Source: Euryarchaeota archaeon UBA495
GTDB lineage: Archaea; Thermoplasmatota; Poseidoniia; Poseidoniales; Poseidoniaceae
Length of the DNA stretch: 10,747 bases
Direction: 5' to 3'
Assembly (NCBI GenBank): GCA_002496845.1
Contig: DALQ01000054.1
Coordinates: forward strand, 3,563-14,309
The stretch's first letter is position 1, and the number at the start of each line of letters is the position of its first letter. Below the pieces are notes generated by a model. It saw nothing but the letters and a program-made list of their open reading frames with translations. It searched no databases and was not told where the DNA came from. The translations under genes and the position numbers were made by a program. Of the stretch, positions 5,924 through 10,747 are shown piece after piece.

Positions 5924-6647
5924 AGCCACGCGCCATCAGCGCTGCGCCAATGAGCCCGGCGTTAGGCCCAAAGGTCGCTCGTCTCAGCGGCGCACGGGCA
6001 ACCAGTCGGTCAACAAAGGCGTCCCATTGCTCCGTGATGCCACCGCCAACCACGATCATATCCGCGTCCACGGCCTCTTCCATGACCGCCAAAGCCTCGT
6101 TGAATCGGTTCGACCATTCGGCCAAGTCCAAGCCGTTCAGCCGTCTTGCGCGGCCGCTTGCGTGTGCCTCAAGCACCCCGCCTCGGGTCGGATGAGGGAG
6201 ACGTCCGAGTTCAAACCCGGGCACCAAAGCTCCGCCTCGGTGAACGCCGCTGCCCAGCCCTGTTCCCACGGTGACCATCAGCACGCATCCCTCCTCTGAG
6301 AAGGAGGATCCCAACCGCTGTTCCGCGACCGCGGCCGCGTCAGCATCGTTGAGCAAGACGAGTTCGGGTCGTTCCAACGCCGAAGCAAGGTCGGTGCCGG
6401 GCCATGTGGAACCAAGGTTGGGCGCACCCAAGACCGTCGTGCCTTCGACGAGCCCGGGAAAACCGAGGCCAACGGGCAGCGAAGGATGGTTGGCCAAGGC
6501 TCCACGGAGGTTGGCAAGGATGGTCTCGGCCGGTGTCGACAGGTCGTGCTCAAGGCGCAGCACATCGCCTTGCACGGTGCCTGTGTCCACGTTCACCACG
6601 GCGATGCGGCACCCGCTGCCTCCGACGTCCACACCAATGGCGTGCAT
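5913..6647 (-). CDS. ppgK: ROK-family sugar kinase, polyphosphate-glucokinase-like
   Basis: A 244-residue protein with the sugar kinase/actin fold. The first phosphate loop is GVDVGGSG (5-12). The catalytic Asp is D101 in LLNDADAAAVAE, and the second phosphate loop is TVGTGLGSG (126-134). The adenosine region is IVVGGGI (198-204). Spacing, length and the run LVPGFELGRL...A-S...D-L-A-E-W-S-N-R-F resemble PpgK, which phosphorylates glucose with polyphosphate and/or ATP. The residue after ELG is Arg150-like rather than the His of the usual ExGH sugar-binding motif, so substrate specificity is uncertain. A GAGG Shine-Dalgarno lies inside the preceding gene, 8 nt before the ATG. The previous stop is 1 nt upstream of the start, indicating translational coupling. 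It is the last gene of the minus-strand run. Confidence 0.8.
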   Translation of the reverse strand: MHAIGVDVGGSGCRIAVVNVDTGTVQGDVLRLEHDLSTPAETILANLRGALANHPSLPVGLGFPGLVEGTTVLGAPNLGSTWPGTDLASALERPELVLLNDADAAAVAEQRLGSSFSEEGCVLMVTVGTGLGSGVHRGGALVPGFELGRLPHPTRGGVLEAHASGRARRLNGLDLAEWSNRFNEALAVMEEAVDADMIVVGGGITEQWDAFVDRLVARAPLRRATFGPNAGLIGAALMARGFNA

Positions 6648-6648
6648 G

Positions 6649-7575
6649 TCAGCGACCTCGGTCGTGGGCTGCCATGGCGTAGGGCATCAGGACGTCCGGT
6701 TCGAAGGGACTGACGCCTTCTGGCGCCACATCGCTGAAGCGAGGCGCGACCCATCGTGCGGGGCCGTCAAGCAAGGCCTGCAGGCCAGCCTGATCCGTCA
6801 AGAGGCCGAAGCAGGCTTCGTCCTCTCCTTCTCGCTCGCTGGACCAACGGAGCCGCCCGAGGTCGGCCCCCTCAGGATCTTCTCCGTGGACGACAAATCC
6901 GACCGGCAGCTCGTCGGGAAGGTCATTGACGAGTTCAGCGTTCATTCCTTCGCCAAGACCGAGCACGTGTGCTCGCCGCACGTTCGTCAGCACGCGATGC
7001 GGCCATGCTTCAGCACCTTGTTGCGTCCAGGCTTCAATCGAGGTTGGCGACATGGTGGACGGGACGTCAAGCACGACGATGACTTGACGGGCGTTGGCGT
7101 GGTGCAACACCATCTTCCAACCGATCTCAAGTTGGAGCTGGAGGCCAGCGTGATGGCGTACGCGGTTGGCGTCCACCTCCACGCTGAGGTTTCCTCCTTC
7201 GGGACGGTAGGCTTCTGGCCACGTTCGCCAGTCGCCGCCTTCCGATTCAGCAATCGTGGCATGAACGGCATGATGCACGCGCCACGGTTCTTCGGTCAGC
7301 CACGCTGTGATGTGTTCGTCATCGATCTCAACGTCCTCCGCCAAGCCTCGATGAAGGGCGGGGTCGATGGCCAAACCAGAGAGCGGAGACCTGTCAGCAT
7401 CATGCGCTGCGAGCGTTGGGACGCGCCACAGTCCGAGGCCAAGGTCGGCCAAGAGGTCGATCCATCGGAACGCTGCTTTGCGCACATCGGCGACGCCATC
7501 GCCCGCAGGCAGGCTTCGAAGGTCAAGGCCAACGCCCGCTCGTCGCACAACCAACGATGGCGGGCTTCGCTTCAA
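6649..7575 (-). CDS. Shrunken 4-alpha-glucanotransferase (MalQ, GH77)-like protein, probably without the normal catalytic centre
   Basis: A 308-residue protein. Its N-terminal half follows the MalQ pattern. RRAGVGLDLRSLP matches the family's SGVLLHPTSLP. GDGVADVRKAAFRWIDLLADLGLGLWRV matches GIGDLG..A..F.D.LA..G...WQV. DRSPLSGLAIDPALH matches DSPYQ..SAFAGNP.L. AWLTEEPW...WRTWPEAYR matches the WLDDY...W..WP..LR region, and VIVVLDVPSTMSP... matches the GDLPIFV strand. After that no R-x-D-H-F-R-G nucleophile motif or WGNP motif is seen. The protein is about 200 residues shorter than a typical bacterial MalQ (about 500). The late segment GFVVHGEDP may be a remnant of the VVYTGTHDND region. The start is uncertain (TTG at 7575, or GTG at 7548), with no good Shine-Dalgarno. 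It lies 10 nt after the sufT-like stop and 1 nt before the kinase start. Confidence 0.6.
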   Translation of the reverse strand: MKRSPPSLVVRRAGVGLDLRSLPAGDGVADVRKAAFRWIDLLADLGLGLWRVPTLAAHDADRSPLSGLAIDPALHRGLAEDVEIDDEHITAWLTEEPWRVHHAVHATIAESEGGDWRTWPEAYRPEGGNLSVEVDANRVRHHAGLQLQLEIGWKMVLHHANARQVIVVLDVPSTMSPTSIEAWTQQGAEAWPHRVLTNVRRAHVLGLGEGMNAELVNDLPDELPVGFVVHGEDPEGADLGRLRWSSEREGEDEACFGLLTDQAGLQALLDGPARWVAPRFSDVAPEGVSPFEPDVLMPYAMAAHDRGR

Positions 7576-7585
7576 GGCTCTGGCG

Positions 7586-7900
7586 TCAATCCCAGATGCC
7601 CATGTCCATGCGAGCGTCTTCGCTTGCGTGGACGCTTGGGTCCCATCGTGGGGTCCAGACGAGGTTCACGTGCACCGAGGTCAGTCCGCTGGTCAAGGCT
7701 GCACGGTGGGTGGCTGCCATGATTTCGGGGGCGGCTGGACAACCAGGGCTGGTCAACGTCATGTCGATTTCCGCGTGAGGGCCTTCGTCCCTGGGTTCGA
7801 TACGGACCGCGTAGACCAGGCCAAGTTCAACGATTGAAATTTCCAATTCTGGATCTTCAACCGTTTGCAATGCATCGAGGACCGCCTCTTCATTCACCAT
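7586..7900 (-). CDS. sufT: MIP18/DUF59 family Fe-S assembly protein (SufT/PaaD-like)
   Basis: A 104-residue single-domain protein of the MIP18 (DUF59) family. The landmarks are the N-terminal VEDPELEISIVELGLVYAV (14-32) and the LTSPGCPAAPEI loop, whose Cys54 is the conserved family cysteine. Members aid Fe-S protein maturation, and SUF-operon members are named SufT. Its position directly after sufE supports that role over the phenylacetate pathway member PaaD. The ATG at 7900 overlaps the sufE stop by 11 nt and is preceded by GGAGG (7910-7914) with 9 nt spacing, inside sufE. The C-terminal tail (HASEDARMDMGIWD) is not recognised. Confidence 0.85.
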   Translation of the reverse strand: MVNEEAVLDALQTVEDPELEISIVELGLVYAVRIEPRDEGPHAEIDMTLTSPGCPAAPEIMAATHRAALTSGLTSVHVNLVWTPRWDPSVHASEDARMDMGIWD

Positions 7901-8306
7901 CGCTCATCGCCTCCAGCTTGGTTGTGACCATGTCGAACATGGTGCGCACTCCGTTGGACCGGCTTGGGGTCAATGAATTCAGCACACCGGCTTCCTTGAT
8001 GTGGTCCACCGTCATGGCTTGTGCCACCTCGAGGGGCTGGTCGTGCATCCCGAGCGCAAGCAACCCCATCAGGCCCTGCACCAGCCGAGCATCGGCTCCA
8101 CCACGGAGGTGAACATGCCCGTTTTCGATGCGGACCTCGAGATGCGCTTGTGACTGGCACCCCTTGACGCGGTTGGTCTCGGTCCAATCGTCCACCGGTA
8201 ATTCGAGGACTTCATCGGCCAGATCGAAGATGAATTCGAATCGTTCCATGCGATCTTCAATTTCGGCAAGTTCCTGAATGACCTCAAGCAGGGCTTCAGA
8301 GATCAT
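7890..8306 (-). CDS. sufE: SufE sulfur acceptor protein
   Basis: A 138-residue SufE. It accepts persulfide sulfur from SufS on its active cysteine and passes it to the SufB scaffold. The conserved site is NRVKGCQSQAHLEV with catalytic Cys50. The N-terminal helix segment with the family's M-E-R-F-E-F-I and later L-P-V-D-D-W is present. The frame is open far upstream, but the ATG at 8306 is chosen. It overlaps the sufS stop as ATGA, has GGAGGG (8312-8317) 5 nt upstream, and gives the usual length. The upstream part of the open frame is low-complexity antisense-like sequence over sufS. Confidence 0.93.
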   Translation of the reverse strand: MISEALLEVIQELAEIEDRMERFEFIFDLADEVLELPVDDWTETNRVKGCQSQAHLEVRIENGHVHLRGGADARLVQGLMGLLALGMHDQPLEVAQAMTVDHIKEAGVLNSLTPSRSNGVRTMFDMVTTKLEAMSDGE

Positions 8307-9505
8307 GCCGACCCTCCGAAGCGCTCCAAGACCGTGGTCAAGGCTTCGACCAAACCTTCGGCCTCCTCCATGGTGTTGTAAAGGTAGAACGACGCACGAA
8401 CCGTGCTGGAGATGCCCAAGCGGTGGAGCAGGGGTTGAGCGCAGTGGTGGCCCGTTCGGACCGCGAAGCCTTGAGCGTCCAGAAGGTGCGCCATGTCCTC
8501 CGCGTGCAGGTCTGGGTGGAGGAAGGACACCACGGCCGAATCCAAGTCGTCGTGCCGCCCGTAGACGGTGCAACCAAGCTCGCGAAGGGCATTGGCCGTC
8601 CACCGGGCGATGTTGAGCAAGCGGTGATGTTCCGCGTCCAAGTCGACGCCTTCCAAGTAATCCATCGCGGCCTTCCAGCCGATGGCTTCGGCGATGCGCG
8701 GCGTGCCCGCCTCGAATTTGTGTTCGTTGTCTTGGTACGTCGATCCCTCGACCGTTACTTGGTCGATCATGTCTCCACCGCCCATGAACGGCGCCATCTC
8801 AGCAAACGCGTCCTCCTTCACCGTCAAGCAACCGATGCCGGTTGGACCGAGCATTTTGTGCGCCGAAACGGCGAGGAAATCGACCTCCAGTTTGGTCACG
8901 TCAATGCGCGTATGCGGTGCTCCTTGCGCCGCGTCGAGAAGGACCCTGGCCCCGGCCGCATGGGCCTGTTCGATGATGTGTTCCACGGGGTTACGAACGC
9001 CCAACACGTTGGACGTGTGGACCACACAGACCAGTTTCGCCCCCGGGAGTGAGGCTTCGTAGGCTTCCATGTCGAGGGTCATGTCATCGAGCACGGGGAC
9101 ATAGCGCAACTCAACCCCGCGTTCTTTGGAGAGCATCTGCCACGGCACGATGTCGCTGTGGTGTTCCATTTCCGTGAGCACCACGGCATCGCCTTCGCGC
9201 AGGTTCGCGCGGCCCCAGCCGTGGGCCACCAGGTTGATCGCTTCCGTCGTGCCGCTGGTCATCACCACGCGCTCGGCGTTGAACCATGACTTGAGGCTGG
9301 TCCGGCAGGCTTCGTACCCGTCGGTGGCTTCACCCGCGAGCGTGTGCACCGCGCGGTGAACGTTCGCGTTGCTGTTCGTGTAATACTGGTTCATCGCATC
9401 GATGACGGTTTGCGGTTTCTGGGTGGTTGCCGCGTTGTCCAGGTAGACCAAGCGCTTGCCGTTCACCTTCCGCGAGAGGATGGGGAAATCCGATGCGTCG
9501 ACCAT
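8303..9505 (-). CDS. sufS: SufS cysteine desulfurase
   Basis: A 400-residue group II PLP-dependent cysteine desulfurase that removes sulfur from L-cysteine as a persulfide. The N-terminus YLDNAATTQKP is typical. PLP site residues include the His pair in TEMEHHSD (115-116), Asp191 in LLDAAQ, and the Schiff-base Lys217 in SAHKMLGPTG. The catalytic cysteine is Cys355 in VRTGHHCAQPLL. Length matches the family (about 405). The ATG at 9505 has a GAGGG Shine-Dalgarno (9512-9516) overlapping the sufD stop, with 6 nt spacing. The stop overlaps the sufE start by 4 nt, fitting the paired SufS-SufE reaction. Confidence 0.97.
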   Translation of the reverse strand: MVDASDFPILSRKVNGKRLVYLDNAATTQKPQTVIDAMNQYYTNSNANVHRAVHTLAGEATDGYEACRTSLKSWFNAERVVMTSGTTEAINLVAHGWGRANLREGDAVVLTEMEHHSDIVPWQMLSKERGVELRYVPVLDDMTLDMEAYEASLPGAKLVCVVHTSNVLGVRNPVEHIIEQAHAAGARVLLDAAQGAPHTRIDVTKLEVDFLAVSAHKMLGPTGIGCLTVKEDAFAEMAPFMGGGDMIDQVTVEGSTYQDNEHKFEAGTPRIAEAIGWKAAMDYLEGVDLDAEHHRLLNIARWTANALRELGCTVYGRHDDLDSAVVSFLHPDLHAEDMAHLLDAQGFAVRTGHHCAQPLLHRLGISSTVRASFYLYNTMEEAEGLVEALTTVLERFGGSA

Positions 9506-9514
9506 GCGGTTCCC

Positions 9515-10594
9515 TCAGGTGATGCGCGCACAATCGAGGTGCACCGTCAAGCGGTCCCGGAGCGTCCGCCGTGCTTCAGAAGCAGCGAGGGGTCGGAACG
9601 CGTCGGCGAGGAATCCCTCGACGATCATCGCTGATGCTTCATCGAGGTCGAGGCCTCGGCTCATCAGGTAGTGGAGTTGGTCGTTGTCGATGCTGGCGCT
9701 GGCCGCACCGTGGGCGGCCGACACGTCGTCCGCCAACACCTCAAGTTCCGGGATGGCGTCAGCGCGTGCGCCTTGGCTGAGCAGCAGGTTGCGGAAGACC
9801 TGCCCGGCGTCGGTACCGTCGGCTCCAACGTCGATGACCAAGCGCCCGGTCCCAACAGACCGGCTTCGTCCACCGCAGGCCACGTTGGCGACCAGTTGGG
9901 ACGTAGTGTGCCCTTTGTGGTGGTGGATTTCCACGTGGTGGTCGTCATGCCGTTTTCCCTGTCCGTGGACGGCGAGGCCGATGCGGACGGCGGCTCCGGT
10001 GGCGTCGAGGTGATGCCGGAGGTCTGATTTTCGCCGGAATCCTCCGACCGACAAGGTGCCGGTTTCGAAGGTCGCATCCCTGCCAACCCGCCAATCGTCG
10101 CATCGAACGACGCGCGACTCCAGAGGAAGTTCGTCGGTGACGATCACGCTGAGGCTGCAACCGTTGGCCACTTGACCGGTGAGGTGGAGCCCGCACCAGC
10201 CTGCATCTCCTGACATGTGGAGATGGACCACGGCCCGTCCATGACACGCGATGTGAAGGCGGCCCACCGCCACATGACCGGCTGCACAAAGGTCGACGTT
10301 GACCACCGTCTCAAGGTCCCCTTTCAGGTCAAGCCGCATGGGCGTTGCATCGAGGTTGGCCAACGTGTGGCGTGCGATGTCGTCCACGTCGGGAAGGGAG
10401 GTCTCTGGGCCGTCGACGACGACAGGAAAGAGGTCTGGCGAGCCCGAGGCGAGGTTTGCTTCACCCGTTTCATCCACCGGATGAAGGACCATGCGAACGG
10501 ACGTTGGCTCCGTTTCGTCTGGACGCATCCAAGACCAAGGCGTCGAGCGCCAGAGATGGACCGCGTTGGAGGGGTCCTCCATCGCGGTGCTCAT
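9515..10594 (-). CDS. sufD: SufD Fe-S assembly scaffold subunit
   Basis: A 359-residue SufB/SufD-family protein, shorter than E. coli SufD (423). The middle and C-terminal parts give the right-handed beta-helix core and signature: IPELEVLADDVSAAHGAASASIDNDQLHYLMSRGLDLDEASAMIVEGFLADAF. His295 matches the functional His of SufD (E. coli His360). The nearby Cys of many members (C-S-H) is Ala here. The variable N-terminus (1-75) has no assigned motif. With SufB it forms the SufBCD scaffold where clusters are assembled. The ATG at 10594 overlaps the sufB stop as ATGA and is preceded by GGAGGGAG (10602-10609). Met5 is a minor alternative start. A 9-nt gap separates it from sufS. Confidence 0.92.
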   Translation of the reverse strand: MSTAMEDPSNAVHLWRSTPWSWMRPDETEPTSVRMVLHPVDETGEANLASGSPDLFPVVVDGPETSLPDVDDIARHTLANLDATPMRLDLKGDLETVVNVDLCAAGHVAVGRLHIACHGRAVVHLHMSGDAGWCGLHLTGQVANGCSLSVIVTDELPLESRVVRCDDWRVGRDATFETGTLSVGGFRRKSDLRHHLDATGAAVRIGLAVHGQGKRHDDHHVEIHHHKGHTTSQLVANVACGGRSRSVGTGRLVIDVGADGTDAGQVFRNLLLSQGARADAIPELEVLADDVSAAHGAASASIDNDQLHYLMSRGLDLDEASAMIVEGFLADAFRPLAASEARRTLRDRLTVHLDCARIT

Positions 10595-10747
10595 CCGATG
10601 GCTCCCTCCATCTCGATTTCGAGGAGCTTGTTCAGTTCAGAGGCGTATTCCATCGGGAGTTCGCGGGTGAAGGGTTCGAAGAAGCCGTTGACGATGAGCC
10701 CCATCGCTTCCGCTTCGGAGTGGCCTCGGCTCATGAGGTAGAAGAGT
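10591..10747 (-). CDS. sufB: SufB Fe-S assembly scaffold subunit (C-terminal fragment, cut by window edge)
   Basis: Only the last 51 residues are visible, reading LFYLMSRGHSEAEAMGLIVNG and then FFEPFTRELPMEYASELNKLL to the end. This matches the conserved SufB C-terminus (FYLMSRGLxExEAxxLIVxGFIEPF) and is distinct from the SufD in the next gene. The TGA overlaps the sufD ATG by 4 nt. The rest of sufB, and probably sufC, should lie beyond the right edge. Confidence 0.9.
   Translation of the reverse strand, partial: LFYLMSRGHSEAEAMGLIVNGFFEPFTRELPMEYASELNKLLEIEMEGAIG
10602..10609 (-). promoter_or_regulatory. Shine-Dalgarno for sufD inside the sufB 3' end
   Basis: GGAGGGAG on the minus strand, 7-10 nt before the sufD ATG, within the last codons of sufB. 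It supports reinitiation at the ATGA junction. Confidence 0.6.

Noticed and set aside
6271..7722. Long plus-strand open frame (483 codons) antisense to the kinase, MalQ-like and sufT-like genes
   Set aside because: The minus strand here encodes three recognisable families with tight operon junctions. The plus frame shows no motif and fits a mirror effect of GC-rich codon use.
8307..8603. N-terminal extension of sufE (99 extra residues)
   Set aside because: Arg/Pro/Gly-rich sequence lies antisense-like over sufS. The ATGA junction, Shine-Dalgarno and normal SufE length fix the start at 8306.

Overview
The window looks like archaeal genomic DNA, most plausibly a GC-rich marine Euryarchaeota relative (Poseidoniales, Marine Group II). 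This is an inference from gene content, not a database match. The evidence is a DRG/Rbg-type GTPase with a TGS domain, an archaeal-type NMN adenylyltransferase, a secreted Asp-rich protein of thrombospondin type 3 repeats, and bacterial-style GrpE and SUF genes. Genes are packed tightly. No RNA gene, insertion sequence, CRISPR array or prophage was seen, and the only intergenic gap over 100 nt is 1044-1213.

Left part (1-3447). A secreted calcium-binding type protein (minus strand, cut by the left edge) diverges from a small two-EF-hand protein. On the plus strand this is followed by an MscS-family mechanosensitive channel and a NadM-type NMN adenylyltransferase. The last two are 9 nt apart and probably cotranscribed.

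Middle (3449-5923). A minus-strand pair holds an uncharacterised protein with weak TraB/PrgY resemblance, followed by grpE. It lies tail-to-tail with nadM (1 nt between stops) and head-to-head with the DRG GTPase (11 nt between starts).

Right part (5913-10747). One continuous minus-strand run reads sufB (partial), sufD, sufS, sufE, a sufT-like MIP18/DUF59 gene, a shrunken 4-alpha-glucanotransferase-like gene and a polyphosphate-glucokinase-like ROK kinase. Junctions are 4-nt ATGA overlaps, an 11-nt overlap or gaps of 10 nt or less, so it reads as one operon. The first five genes build Fe-S clusters: SufS with SufE mobilises sulfur, SufB/SufD form the scaffold, and the SufT-like protein helps maturation. 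The last two look like glucan/glucose metabolism, an unexpected tail for a SUF operon. The glucanotransferase-like protein keeps N-terminal family landmarks but appears to lack the catalytic centre.

Translation signals split by position. Most operon-internal genes carry a clear Shine-Dalgarno sequence, often overlapping the previous stop codon. Genes heading transcripts (DRG, mscS, EF-hand) lack one, which suggests leaderless initiation. Nothing here is a clear-cut new defence or mobile system. The most unusual items are the degenerate MalQ-like protein and its operon, the TraB-like divergent protein, and the Ca-binding gene cluster beside MscS.
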